DNA of 38,014 nt from Terriglobia bacterium (GCA_021325175.1 JAJPHS010000011.1:1-38014), one strand, 5' to 3'. Shown: positions 17,549 to 26,121, counted from the first letter of the stretch. The notes: generated from the letters alone by a model not told the origin. Program-made: numbers and translations.

Positions 17549-18642
17549 CCTTTCTCATCGCGATCGCGGCGATCTCCGGCGCATATCAGATTTTTGCGAT
17601 TTTCGCCTGTGTGTTGCGAAGCAGGCAGAAATTCGAAGGCCGTCCGAATCTTCCGGTTTCGATTCTGAAACCGATTCGCGGCGTCGATTCCGGTTTTCGC
17701 GAGGCGATCGCTTCTCACGCCAATTTGCCGGGCGAGTATGAGCTGCTTTGCGGAGTCAGATCGCTGGATGATCCGGCAGTGGCGGTTGTCAGGGAGTTTC
17801 CGCGGGCGCGCGTCATCGAGTGCCGAACGAAGAAGCCGAACGGAAAGGCCGGCGTGCTGATCGACCTTGCCGCGCAAGCGCGTTATTCGATTCTGGTGAT
17901 CAACGATGCCGATATTCGAGTTCCTTTCGATTACCTGGCACAAGTCACGGCGCCGCTTCAGGATCCCTCGATCGGGTTGGTGACGTGTTTATACCGCGCC
18001 TGCGGGGACACGTTCGCGGCGCGATTTGAAGGACTTGGGATTTCAACCGACTTCGCGCCATCGACGCTGGTGGCGAGAATGGCTGGCGTGGATGAATTCG
18101 CCCTCGGCTCGACCATGGCGATTCGCCGGGCGGATCTGGATCGCATCGGCGGATTTGCGGCGGTTGCGGATTATCTCGCCGACGATTATCAGCTCGGGCA
18201 TCGAATCCACTCGCTTGGATTGAAATGCGTGCTTTCCGATTTGATCGTCGATACGCACCTGAGCGGCGGATGGAGAGATGTTTGGCGGCACCAGGTCCGC
18301 TGGGCGCGGACCATTCGCGTTTCAAAGTTTGCCGGATTCCTGGGATTGCCGCTGACGTTCGCGACGTTGTGGGCGATTCTTTGCGCGGCCGCTGGGGAAT
18401 GGAGAATTGCGGCCGCGGTGCTGGGCGCGCGGATGCTGATGGCGATCGAATCGGGATGGTTTGTCATGCAGAGCCGGGACGCGCTCAAGCTGTGGTGGGC
18501 GGTTCCGTTGCGCGATCTTTTCGCGGCAGCCGTTTGGGCCGCGGCTCTGTTCGGAAATTCGGTGATTTGGCGCGGCGAGCGAATCCGGCTGGACCGGAAA
18601 GGGCGAATTGCCGCCCCTCCCGATCCGAAGTGCGCGGGTTAG
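17545..18642 (+). CDS. hpnI: HpnI-like hopanoid/ceramide-type glycosyltransferase (GT2/GT21)
   Basis: 365-residue membrane glycosyltransferase of the ceramide glucosyltransferase-like group that includes HpnI, which adds N-acetylglucosamine to bacteriohopanetetrol in other bacteria. An N-terminal helix (about 1-22) is followed by PVSILKPIRGVDSGFR. The metal-binding D121-A-D123 lies in VINDADIRVPFDYL; LADDYQLGHRI and HQVRWARTIRVSKF supply the acceptor-side aspartate and the RW motif, with histidine at the first position of the usual (Q/R)xxRW. Hydrophobic helices at about 255-285 and 320-340 anchor it. The GTG at 17545 overlaps the previous stop (GTGA). Its stop overlaps that of the convergent receptor gene (18639-18642). 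The hpnI assignment rests on family look and the hpnJ neighbour. Confidence 0.8.
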   Translation: MTFLIAIAAISGAYQIFAIFACVLRSRQKFEGRPNLPVSILKPIRGVDSGFREAIASHANLPGEYELLCGVRSLDDPAVAVVREFPRARVIECRTKKPNGKAGVLIDLAAQARYSILVINDADIRVPFDYLAQVTAPLQDPSIGLVTCLYRACGDTFAARFEGLGISTDFAPSTLVARMAGVDEFALGSTMAIRRADLDRIGGFAAVADYLADDYQLGHRIHSLGLKCVLSDLIVDTHLSGGWRDVWRHQVRWARTIRVSKFAGFLGLPLTFATLWAILCAAAGEWRIAAAVLGARMLMAIESGWFVMQSRDALKLWWAVPLRDLFAAAVWAAALFGNSVIWRGERIRLDRKGRIAAPPDPKCAG

Positions 18643-21600
18643 AACAGAAGGCGGGCGCCAAGAACGAACGTTCGTCCTTCGCCGCCAAACAGCCCGTTCA
18701 ACCCCGACGCAGGAGACGGCGCGCCGAAATTCGCCAAGCTTATGTTGTTATATGGGAAGCCATACTGGGTGCTGTTGAGCAGGTTGTAAGCTTCCGCGCG
18801 CAACTCCAGGATTCTATTCTCCGCCATTGGGAACTGCTTGAACAGAGACAGATTGTAGTCCGTGAAATTTGGGCCGCGAATCGCGTTTCGGCCGAGATTA
18901 CCCAGAGTGCCCGGGCTGGCGAGAACAAACAGCGCGGGATTGAAGGAAGCCATTCCGTTCACGTTGGCCCCGGGAGCGACGCTTGCGAAGGTCGAAGTGA
19001 GTCCGGGACAGCCGCAGCCGAGCGGGTCCGCATAGATGTTATAAGGGGCGCCGGTGGTCCAATGGAAAAGGCCGTTGAGCTTCCAGTCACCCAGAATCTT
19101 CGCGGCTACTCCCTGGTTCCAGCGATTCGTTCCGCGCCCGAACGGCAGATCGAAGATGTGACTGATGGTGACCATCTGCTGGCGATCCCAGTTCGCCGGG
19201 CCATAATTGGCGTGAACATTGAAGGGATTTTCCAGGAAGGTTCCATAGTCCAAAGCTTTGCTGTAAGTATAGGCGACGGAAAAGCTGGCGCCCTTCGAAA
19301 GCCGCTTATTGAGATTTACCTGAAGAGAGTTATAGTTGCTGGTGAGTCCGTTGCCTTCGAGATAAACCGGAGCGGTTTGCCCTAAGGTGAGGAAAGGTAC
19401 GCCGGTAAATCCAGTCCCGGGCGCGGCGACGTTAAGCGATTTGATAAAAGGCATCTCCCGAGTTACATTTCCTACGTAGCCCGCGGAAAACAAAAATCCC
19501 CACGGAGCGCTTTGTTGAATATTAAAATAGTAATTCTCGACATAGGGATTTCTAGTTAGCGAATTCACGTAATAAGGTAAGTTTGCCGCAGTGCTGCCCG
19601 GGGATGCGACAGCCGTTGCGGTCGGAATCTTAAAAACTGTTGTGCCATAACCTCCTACGATCCCTGACGAAGTTCCAACTCCGGCGATGTTGATGGGCAG
19701 AAGCCCGAAGGGAAGCGGGAAGGAATCGATCGAATACGCGGTCCGGATGACGGTTTGATTCGTCAGGCGGAAGGCGAGGCCGATGCGCGGTTGGATCGCG
19801 CCCAAGCCGTACCAATATTTGCCCACTCCATTGCCGAACGTGCTGGTATTGTTCATTACGTTATAAGACACATTGCCGGTTGCGCTGCCGACTGTAACCG
19901 GACTGAAAATTTCGTAGCGAAGACCTAAGTCGATTGTCAAGCGACTCATGCGAATCGTATCACCGATAAATCCGGCATACTGGCGTTCGTGATAACTGGG
20001 ATTTATGATGGGATTGAAAATGCCGGCCTGAGTCGGTGCGCCAAGCAGAAACGCCGCGAGCGAGTTGGCAAACGCGCTGCCGGGAGTGATGGTCGCGCCG
20101 GGAAAAGAAGTAGCGCCGGGTGAAAATAAAAAGCTACCGGCGCCGCTGAACTGGTAATTCGGAAAACCCGCGGTTTCCAGGTCGCGAAGGTCGGCGCCGA
20201 AATAAATTTGATTCCGGCCGTAATACCAATGAATTGTTGCGGAGCCCTCATAGACGTTATCGACATCGCGGGCGGGAACGTTTGCCGGCGTACCGAGGGT
20301 GCCGAGGCCTTCGATGGTAACATTGGGCACAATCGCCGAACCGTTACCGAAACCCAAGGCTCCCAAGCTATTTCCAAGAACGGGATTTACATTGGCGGGC
20401 GTGATCACATTGCGGTAACGAACGTAGGAGGCGCGCAGCTCGGTAATAAATCCGTGATAATTCCCCACCAGACTTGCGGCAGCTTCGTGATTCCGCAATG
20501 TCCCCAATGTGTCACCGCCGAGCGCGCTGCCGAAAATAGAGTCTTGCCGCGCGTTATAATATGATAGGCCGTAGCGCAGAAAGCCGGTCCAGTTATTGGT
20601 GAAGTGGTAATCTATACGGCCGTCGGCGACATTACTGCGATCGATCTGGTGAACATTGCTCGCCAGATTATTTACGGCGCCCGGCTGATTTGGCGCGGGA
20701 AGATATCTTAGATATGCGAGCGCGACGGGATTCAGCAGCGTGGCGGGAATGATTCCTCCGCTAAATGCCGTGCGGCCCGCGCCAAGCGTGGTTCCGGTGG
20801 CGGGATTATAAATCGGCGTGCCCGCGGCGCTGAGATTGCCGCCGAGTTCCGCCGCGGTGGGAACCGTTGCGAACTGAAGCACGCTGCCATCGTCGATATA
20901 ACCCTGATAAGAAAGGAACCAGAACAGCTTGTCGTGCGCCAGCGGTCCGCCGAGCGTCCCGCCAAACTGACGATTGTGAATGGTCGGCTGCGGGAGGCCG
21001 GCGGGCTCGAATGGGTTGCGCGTTCGGAAAAAGTCATCCGTCACAAATCCGAAAAGACTGCCGTGAAGTCCGTTGGTGCCGGGGCGCGGGTAAACGTCAC
21101 TGATACTGCCCGAGGCGAAACCGCGGTTTACGGAATATGTATCAGTAAATACGTTTAACTGCTGGATCGCTTCATCAGGAAGGACGCGCATAGCCAATTG
21201 ATTCGTAAACGGCTCCCGAATGGAAATGCCGTCGGAAAGCTGATCGTTGGTAAATGCCGGAAGGCCGTTCGTATTGAACTGACGGTTTAGCTGCGGATCG
21301 AAAGAGAGTGAAAAGGTAGTGGCCGGCGGAGTCACTCCGGTCATCAGTCCATTCAATTCCTGGTGGTTGCGATCGAAAACGGGAAGACTGCGAATCGTAT
21401 TCGACGTGTAGCCGGTTCCGAGGTCGGGCGGAATGGTTTGGGCCGACGGCGATTGCGCACGAACCTCGACGGCCTCAATCGTTGGGCCACCCTGGATCGT
21501 TACATTGAGTTGAGAGGCTGTTCCGGGTTCAATTGTTACATCCTGAGTGGCGCTCTGGCGAAAGCCATCACGCTGGACTTCGACGTGATATGTGCCAGGC

Positions 21601-21809
21601 GGCAGATTTACGCTGAATGCGCCGTTTCTGTCCGGCGTGACTCTTTGCACAGCCTGGGTATTTACGTTCGTCAAAATCAACACTACGTTTTTATTACCGG
21701 TAATACCGTTCAAGGTACCGGAAAGGGTACCCTGTGTAGAGGGTGGCTGTGCAGGTAACAAACCGGCAAACGCGAAACACACAACTACTCTTGTGATGTG
21801 AAGCAACAT
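18639..21809 (-). CDS. Oar-like TonB-dependent receptor, third gene of the sortase group
   Basis: 1056 residues. Residues 1-20 are a Sec signal peptide (VVVCFAFAGLLPAQ). About 27-105 is a carboxypeptidase-regulatory-like domain (GTLSGTLNGITGNKNVVLIL, NGAFSVNLPPGTYHVEV). A plug-like region follows (IRSLPVFDRNHQELNGLM, then NQLAMRVLPDEAIQQLNVFTD in parts), and a long beta-barrel ends ...GARLLF with terminal phenylalanine. It is about 50 residues shorter than the first receptor and clearly diverged from it: SFDPQLNRQFNTNGLPAF and the plug loops differ. On the minus strand it starts 43 bp after the sortase stop, so it is probably cotranscribed with sortase and substrate. Ligand unknown. The 3' end overlaps the convergent hpnI-like gene by four bases. 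Confidence 0.92.
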   Translation of the reverse strand: MLLHITRVVVCFAFAGLLPAQPPSTQGTLSGTLNGITGNKNVVLILTNVNTQAVQRVTPDRNGAFSVNLPPGTYHVEVQRDGFRQSATQDVTIEPGTASQLNVTIQGGPTIEAVEVRAQSPSAQTIPPDLGTGYTSNTIRSLPVFDRNHQELNGLMTGVTPPATTFSLSFDPQLNRQFNTNGLPAFTNDQLSDGISIREPFTNQLAMRVLPDEAIQQLNVFTDTYSVNRGFASGSISDVYPRPGTNGLHGSLFGFVTDDFFRTRNPFEPAGLPQPTIHNRQFGGTLGGPLAHDKLFWFLSYQGYIDDGSVLQFATVPTAAELGGNLSAAGTPIYNPATGTTLGAGRTAFSGGIIPATLLNPVALAYLRYLPAPNQPGAVNNLASNVHQIDRSNVADGRIDYHFTNNWTGFLRYGLSYYNARQDSIFGSALGGDTLGTLRNHEAAASLVGNYHGFITELRASYVRYRNVITPANVNPVLGNSLGALGFGNGSAIVPNVTIEGLGTLGTPANVPARDVDNVYEGSATIHWYYGRNQIYFGADLRDLETAGFPNYQFSGAGSFLFSPGATSFPGATITPGSAFANSLAAFLLGAPTQAGIFNPIINPSYHERQYAGFIGDTIRMSRLTIDLGLRYEIFSPVTVGSATGNVSYNVMNNTSTFGNGVGKYWYGLGAIQPRIGLAFRLTNQTVIRTAYSIDSFPLPFGLLPINIAGVGTSSGIVGGYGTTVFKIPTATAVASPGSTAANLPYYVNSLTRNPYVENYYFNIQQSAPWGFLFSAGYVGNVTREMPFIKSLNVAAPGTGFTGVPFLTLGQTAPVYLEGNGLTSNYNSLQVNLNKRLSKGASFSVAYTYSKALDYGTFLENPFNVHANYGPANWDRQQMVTISHIFDLPFGRGTNRWNQGVAAKILGDWKLNGLFHWTTGAPYNIYADPLGCGCPGLTSTFASVAPGANVNGMASFNPALFVLASPGTLGNLGRNAIRGPNFTDYNLSLFKQFPMAENRILELRAEAYNLLNSTQYGFPYNNISLANFGAPSPASGLNGLFGGEGRTFVLGARLLF

Positions 21810-21852
21810 ATAAGACTAACCCCTTTTATTACACTAACTTTTGAAATCCGCC

Positions 21853-22377
21853 CTACTGAAGCTCGGCTCGGACGACGAAGCGTTTCGGCGCCGGCCCTAC
21901 ATAGTAAAATGGATAACAAGTCACCAAAGTAAGTTGCCGCGGATAAATCCGCCGTAGACTGTCGACATTTGTTGGACTCACAATCGAGCAAGATGCTACA
22001 CGGTAGATAAACTTTCCCTCGGGGGAGTCGATTTCGATCCGGTCCCCGATTCTGACATTTCTCAGGATCCGGAAGTGCAGATCACGATGACCCGCGATAA
22101 TGCAGTTCAATCCGCCGGGCCGGTCAGACCCGGAGATGAACCCTGGCCCGCGGCGAAAGTGACTGTCGGTGTGTTGATTTACGAGGCCAAGCGATGTATC
22201 GAGCCTCGGAATCCGAAGCTCGCCGGCAAAGCCTGGCGGAAAAAACGGGGATGGCGGGGCGAAAGACGCTACGGTTACATGCTGTTGGAACCACCAGGCG
22301 GCGGCGAGGTGCTCGAATCCAAGGCTCGCCGTCGCGATTCCGGCGACGATGAATAGGCGCGACACAAACCGGCGCAC
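21853..22377 (-). CDS. Sortase (class D-like) transpeptidase
   Basis: 174 residues. One N-terminal membrane helix (about 8-30) anchors the protein with its catalytic domain outside the cytoplasm. The catalytic residues are visible: H97 in IIAGHRDLHFR, C154 in LTLVTCYPFYYVG and R166 in APKRFVVRAEL. This TLVTCYPF...PKR pattern and the FAGELRIPRLD entry strand resemble class D sortases. Sortases cut an LPxTG-like signal and join the protein to an amino group. The GTG at 22377 abuts the TAG stop of the upstream gene with no spacing, and that gene ends in a matching sorting signal. It is unusual in a bacterium with an outer membrane, where the acceptor is unknown. Confidence 0.9.
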   Translation of the reverse strand: MRRFVSRLFIVAGIATASLGFEHLAAAWWFQQHVTVASFAPPSPFFPPGFAGELRIPRLDTSLGLVNQHTDSHFRRGPGFISGSDRPGGLNCIIAGHRDLHFRILRNVRIGDRIEIDSPEGKFIYRVASCSIVSPTNVDSLRRIYPRQLTLVTCYPFYYVGPAPKRFVVRAELQ

Positions 22378-23157
22378 CTATTTCCTCCGAAGCATAAGAC
22401 CGGCAGCGGCGAGTCCTCCGCCGAAAATTACAAGGGCCGCCCAATCATCTGCGGTCGCGGGCATTTTCGGTTGCTGAGGGGCCGGCGCGGAAGGCGCTGT
22501 TTGTGTCGGTTCCGGCGCGGGAGCTGGCTGAGGCGGCGGCGCCGTTTGCGCTTCCGGCGTAGGATTTGGCGCGGGCTCTGGCTGCGGCTGCGCAGGTTGT
22601 GGCGCTGGAGCGGGCTGCGGCGCAGGTTCTGGCTGCGGCGCAGGTTGTGGCGTTGGAGCGGTTTGCGGGGCGGGCGCAGGCTCAGGCGCCGGCTGCCGAG
22701 TGTTTTCTGCTAGCGCGGCCGTCGGCGGACGATAAGAGGCAGTGAGCGTTATAGGCTCCATCCGCTCTTGCATCAGAGCCTTCGCTTCAGCCGGTAGCGG
22801 AAATTCGTAGCCGTAATCCTTCCCGCTGATCCAGACTTTGTTCAAGTAGTAATTTTGACCGATCCGCTGCAAAATCACCCTTGTTTCGGCGGCAGGTTCG
22901 TTTTGCAAAATCGGAACGGTTGCGCCGCTTACCTCGAATTTCGTAGCCCCGTTAGAGGTGACGAAAAGAATGCGAGCGCCTTCGCCGGCGCTTCGTAACT
23001 CCATAATTTCGTAGTGGCCCGCGGGAATCATCTTGCCGTTCACGTTAACGTTTTGGTTGAAATCCACAGTAACTCTATCGTACGGCGCAGCTTGCCCCCA
23101 AGCCAGCGCCGATGCGACGATTGCAATCGAAGTTGTTGCCAAATATCGTAATGTCAT
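22378..23157 (-). CDS. Exported proline-rich protein with LPxTA-type sorting signal (predicted sortase substrate)
   Basis: 259 residues from ATG 23157, with GGAG 3 nt upstream; the frame is open to 23286, but that part lacks protein-like sequence and would bury the signal peptide. Residues 1-23 are a Sec signal (YLATTSIAIVASALAWGQ). About 24-150 is a compact beta-rich domain (VTVDFNQNVNVNGKMIPAGHYEIMEL, in parts) of a type often seen in exported acidobacterial proteins with the GKxxPAGxYxI pattern. About 155-230 is almost only P, A, Q, E and T, a stiff spacer. The tail is M232-P-A-T-A236, DDW, a 17-residue hydrophobic segment and RRK: the layout of a sortase recognition signal, here close to LPxTA used by class D sortases. 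The adjacent downstream sortase is the likely partner. Confidence 0.85.
   Translation of the reverse strand: MTLRYLATTSIAIVASALAWGQAAPYDRVTVDFNQNVNVNGKMIPAGHYEIMELRSAGEGARILFVTSNGATKFEVSGATVPILQNEPAAETRVILQRIGQNYYLNKVWISGKDYGYEFPLPAEAKALMQERMEPITLTASYRPPTAALAENTRQPAPEPAPAPQTAPTPQPAPQPEPAPQPAPAPQPAQPQPEPAPNPTPEAQTAPPPQPAPAPEPTQTAPSAPAPQQPKMPATADDWAALVIFGGGLAAAGLMLRRK
22480..22690. repeat. Imperfect short repeats coding for the Pro/Ala/Gln-rich linker
   Basis: Overlapping copies of short units such as GGCGCAGGTTCTGG, GGCGCAGGTTGTGG and GGAGCGGGCTGCGG recur through this stretch and encode PAP/PQP/PEP runs. Such DNA can change length by slippage, so the spacer may vary between strains. Confidence 0.7.
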
Positions 23158-23336
23158 AAACTCCAGAGTTCTCTTTCCTGCCCGGACTAGCCTCCGCGAG
23201 TACAGTTTTTGCCCTGCGCAATCTAGCCGGATTCGCAGGCTTGATCGCAATCGATATTCCAAAAGCGCCGCGCATCCCGGAAACAAAACGACTGCTGACT
23301 TATCTAACCGGCAAAGCCCTAGAGGCTGGAGGAGTT

Positions 23337-23882
23337 ATGCCACATTCGCTTTTATTCACGCTAATCCTGACCGCGTGTTCGGCGGTCTATGGTCAAACAG
23401 GCACGCAAACTAAATCAGGTTCGACCAAAAGTTCCGATCTTACTTTTTTGCGCCAGGCCATCGAAGGGAACCTAGCTGAAATTCAAACCGGCCAGCTCGC
23501 TGAGAAAAACGCATCAAGCCAAGCCGTAAAACAGTTCGCCGAAAGAATGGTTACGGACCACACCAATATGCTCCAGCAGGCGAAGAGCGTCGCGTCCGAA
23601 AAAGGCATTACGCCGCCGACATCGCCTTCGGCCAAGGATCAGGCGACTTATCAAATACTGGCGGCGAAAACCGGCACCGCCTTCGACAAAGATTATATGT
23701 CGCAGATGCTGAAAAATCACAATCAGGACATCGCGGAGTTCGAAAAAGAAGCAAACTCGGGCAGCGACGCGGATATTCGCGCGCTCGCGTCGAAAGCGCT
23801 CCCCACGTTACAAGAGCATCTCCGGCTCGCTCAGAGTACAGCTCGCCAGATCGGCGTCTCGACCACCGGCGGGCTTCGCTAA
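23337..23882 (+). CDS. DUF4142 family exported protein
   Basis: 181 residues from ATG 23337, with GGAG just upstream; the open frame reaches back to 23241 but lacks a signal there. The N-terminus (LLFTLILTACSAVYGQ) is an export signal with a possible lipobox LTAC at C14, so it may be a lipoprotein, or cleaved at VYGQ. The rest is a DUF4142 helical bundle of ferritin-like fold: DLTFLRQAIEGNLAEIQTGQ, FAERMVTDHTNML with the conserved TDH, GTAFDKDYMSQMLKNHNQDI and a last helix HLRLAQSTARQIG. The family is common in the envelope of proteobacteria and acidobacteria, with no settled biochemical role. It is divergent from the sortase-substrate gene; the 179-bp gap between them shows no convincing promoter. 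Confidence 0.9.
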   Translation: MPHSLLFTLILTACSAVYGQTGTQTKSGSTKSSDLTFLRQAIEGNLAEIQTGQLAEKNASSQAVKQFAERMVTDHTNMLQQAKSVASEKGITPPTSPSAKDQATYQILAAKTGTAFDKDYMSQMLKNHNQDIAEFEKEANSGSDADIRALASKALPTLQEHLRLAQSTARQIGVSTTGGLR

Positions 23883-23944
23883 GTCTTGATGAACTCGGCG
23901 GATCTGTTAACAACACAGCGGCAGTTCCCAGCGTGGTGCCGCCG

Positions 23945-25024
23945 ATGAAGTTTGCATTTTTCTACCATTCCCTCGTTTCCGATTGGAATCACGGCAACGC
24001 TCATTTCCTGCGTGGAGTGGTAAGTGAGTTAATTGAGCGCGGACATGATGTGTCTGTCTATGAGCCTTCCGACGGCTGGAGCCGCGAAAACCTTCGGAAG
24101 TGTCATGGCGACGCTCCAATTCGCGAATTTCACACCCGGTATCCACATTTGTCCAGCAACGTTTATAATCCCAGTGCGTTGAATCTCGATGTGGCTCTTG
24201 ACGACGCCGACGTGGTGTTGGTTCATGAGTGGAACTCTGCTGACTTGATTCGCAGAATTGGAGCGCATCATCGAAATCATCGACGATACCGATTATTTTT
24301 TCACGACACGCATCATCGTTCGGTAAGTGATCCAAACTTTCTTCCGGCGGGTAGTTTACGCGACTACGATGGGGTGCTCGCGTTCGGAGAAGCCCTCCGC
24401 CGCCTTTATCGCGAGAAACATTGGGGAGATTCGGTTTGGGTGTGGCATGAGGCCGCCGATACACGTGTTTTTCGGCCATTACCGTGTCCAAATAAAGCCG
24501 GCGAGCTAGTGTGGATCGGCAACTGGGGAGACAACGAACGTACCGCCGAACTGGCTGAGTTTCTTCTGTCGCCTGTTCGTGCACTGCGGTTGCGTAGCCA
24601 GGTGTTCGGCGTCCGCTATCCTAATGAAGCCCTGAGAGCGATGGCTGGCGCGGGTATTGAGTATCACGGATGGTTGCAAAACTTCCGAGCGCCGGAGGTG
24701 TTTGCGCGGTTTCTGATGACGGTCCATATTCCACGCGCGCCATATCGGACGGCGCTTCCCGGCATACCGACGATTCGGGTGTTTGAAGCTCTGGCGTGCG
24801 GCATTCCACTAATTTGTGCGCCGTGGGATGACTGCGAAAACCTGTTCACGCCGGGAAAAGACTATCTGATTGCGAACAATGGAAGCGAGATGAAGGAAAT
24901 GATGCAGGAACTTACGAATAACCAAACGCTGCGATCTGAGTTGGCGGAACATGGCCTGAAAACCATTGCGTCCCGGCATACGTGCCGCCATCGAGTCGAT
25001 CAGTTGCTGGAAATCGTGCAATGA
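23945..25024 (+). CDS. CgeB-like glycosyltransferase (first of three)
   Basis: 359 residues from ATG 23945; GTG codons four and three codons earlier are possible. The N-terminal half (KFAFFYHSLVSDWNHGNAHFLRGV) is the first Rossmann domain of a GT-B fold, with GNAHFLRG as a donor-loop-like motif. The C-terminal half has the CgeB/Glyco_trans_1-like donor site: PTIRVFEALACGIPLICAPW and ENLFTPGKDYLIANN, near residues 275-310. It probably transfers a sugar in the cytoplasm to an envelope glycan. Its stop overlaps the ATG of the next gene (ATGA), and the second and third genes have the same fold, so the three are a tandem family expressed together. Donor and acceptor unknown. Confidence 0.85.
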   Translation: MKFAFFYHSLVSDWNHGNAHFLRGVVSELIERGHDVSVYEPSDGWSRENLRKCHGDAPIREFHTRYPHLSSNVYNPSALNLDVALDDADVVLVHEWNSADLIRRIGAHHRNHRRYRLFFHDTHHRSVSDPNFLPAGSLRDYDGVLAFGEALRRLYREKHWGDSVWVWHEAADTRVFRPLPCPNKAGELVWIGNWGDNERTAELAEFLLSPVRALRLRSQVFGVRYPNEALRAMAGAGIEYHGWLQNFRAPEVFARFLMTVHIPRAPYRTALPGIPTIRVFEALACGIPLICAPWDDCENLFTPGKDYLIANNGSEMKEMMQELTNNQTLRSELAEHGLKTIASRHTCRHRVDQLLEIVQ

Positions 25025-26121
25025 AGCCGGGGTATCGAATTGCGTTTTTTGGATCAAGCCTTGTTTCTGCTTACTGGAATGGCGCGGCGACCTACTATCG
25101 CGGACTGATTCGCGCGCTGCACGAACGCGGCGCTGAGATCTGTTTTTATGAGCCGGATGCGTATGAGCGCCAGCAGCATCGCGATATCGCTGATCCCGAT
25201 TGGGCGCGTGTTCGAGTTTACCCGGCCAAAGAAGACCAAGCACTGAAAATGGTCGAGGAAGCGCGGGATGCGGATCTGGTCGTGAAAGCAAGTGGAATCG
25301 GCGTCTTCGATGAGTTATTAGAAAGAGCGGTGCTGGACGCGCGAAAGCCCGGAAGCGTGGTAGCTTTTTGGGACGTTGACGCTCCCGCCACGCTGGAGCG
25401 AATTGAAGCCAATCCGAGCGATCCCTTTCGCGCGTTGATTTCGAACTACGATCTGATCTTTACTTACGGCGGCGGCGATCCCGTGGTTCGCGGTTATCAA
25501 AGAGCAGGAGCGCGGCTGTGCGTGCCGATCTATAACGCCCTGGATGAATCCACGCATTACCCCGTAGCGCCCGATCTTCGCTTTGAAGCGGCTCTTGCGT
25601 TTCTCGGCAACCGGCTTCCGGATCGCGAGGCTCGAGTGTGTGAGTTTTTCTTTTGCGCGGCTGAGTTATGTCCAAACGAGCGATTCATCATCGGCGGGAA
25701 CGGATGGGACACGCGCGCCATGTCTCCCAATGTGAGATGGGCGGGTCATGTCTACACCAAGGATCATAACGCCTTCAATTCGACGCCGCGCATGGTTCTT
25801 AATATTTGCCGCGATAGCATGGTGCGCTTTGGATTCAGCCCGCCGACGCGTTTATTTGAAGCCGCCGGCGCTGCCGCGTGTCTGATCACCGACGCTTGGG
25901 AGGGTATCGAGTTGTTTTTGGAGCCCGGTAAGGAGGTTTTAGTGGCGCACGATAGCAAACAGGTCGCTGAGTTTTTGCGTTATGTGACCCTGGAGCAAGC
26001 TCAGTGCATTGGCCAGGCTGCCCGCACCAGAATACTTTCCGAGCACACTTATGCGCACCGCGCCGCCAAAGTTGAGCGTGTTCTTGAGGGTAAATCTTAT
26101 CATCACCGGGGGGCGATTTGA
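25021..26121 (+). CDS. CgeB-like glycosyltransferase (second of three)
   Basis: 366 residues from ATG 25021, chosen because it overlaps the previous stop; the open frame extends 39 bp upstream. The first domain starts YRIAFFGSSLVSAYWNGAAT, with YWNGAATYYRGLIRALHERG matching the GNAHFLRG loop of the first gene. The donor domain is SPPTRLFEAAGAAACLITDAW, then IELFLEPGKEVLVAHDSKQV. The usual CGxP of the family reads AAACLI here. Middle segments ALAFLGNRLPDREARVCEFF and VRWAGHVYTKDHNAFNS are typical of CgeB proteins. It is coupled on both sides to its paralogues. Role inferred as envelope or capsule glycan assembly. Confidence 0.85.
   Translation: MKPGYRIAFFGSSLVSAYWNGAATYYRGLIRALHERGAEICFYEPDAYERQQHRDIADPDWARVRVYPAKEDQALKMVEEARDADLVVKASGIGVFDELLERAVLDARKPGSVVAFWDVDAPATLERIEANPSDPFRALISNYDLIFTYGGGDPVVRGYQRAGARLCVPIYNALDESTHYPVAPDLRFEAALAFLGNRLPDREARVCEFFFCAAELCPNERFIIGGNGWDTRAMSPNVRWAGHVYTKDHNAFNSTPRMVLNICRDSMVRFGFSPPTRLFEAAGAAACLITDAWEGIELFLEPGKEVLVAHDSKQVAEFLRYVTLEQAQCIGQAARTRILSEHTYAHRAAKVERVLEGKSYHHRGAI

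Noticed and set aside
22480..22690. CRISPR-like or tandem repeat array
   Set aside because: The repeats are in frame and encode the proline-rich linker; there are no regular spacers.
18639..25024. Possible horizontally acquired island (more A+T-rich patches around the receptor, sortase and first glycosyltransferase)
   Set aside because: The shift is modest and patchy by eye, and there is no integrase, tRNA, direct repeat or insertion sequence at the edges.
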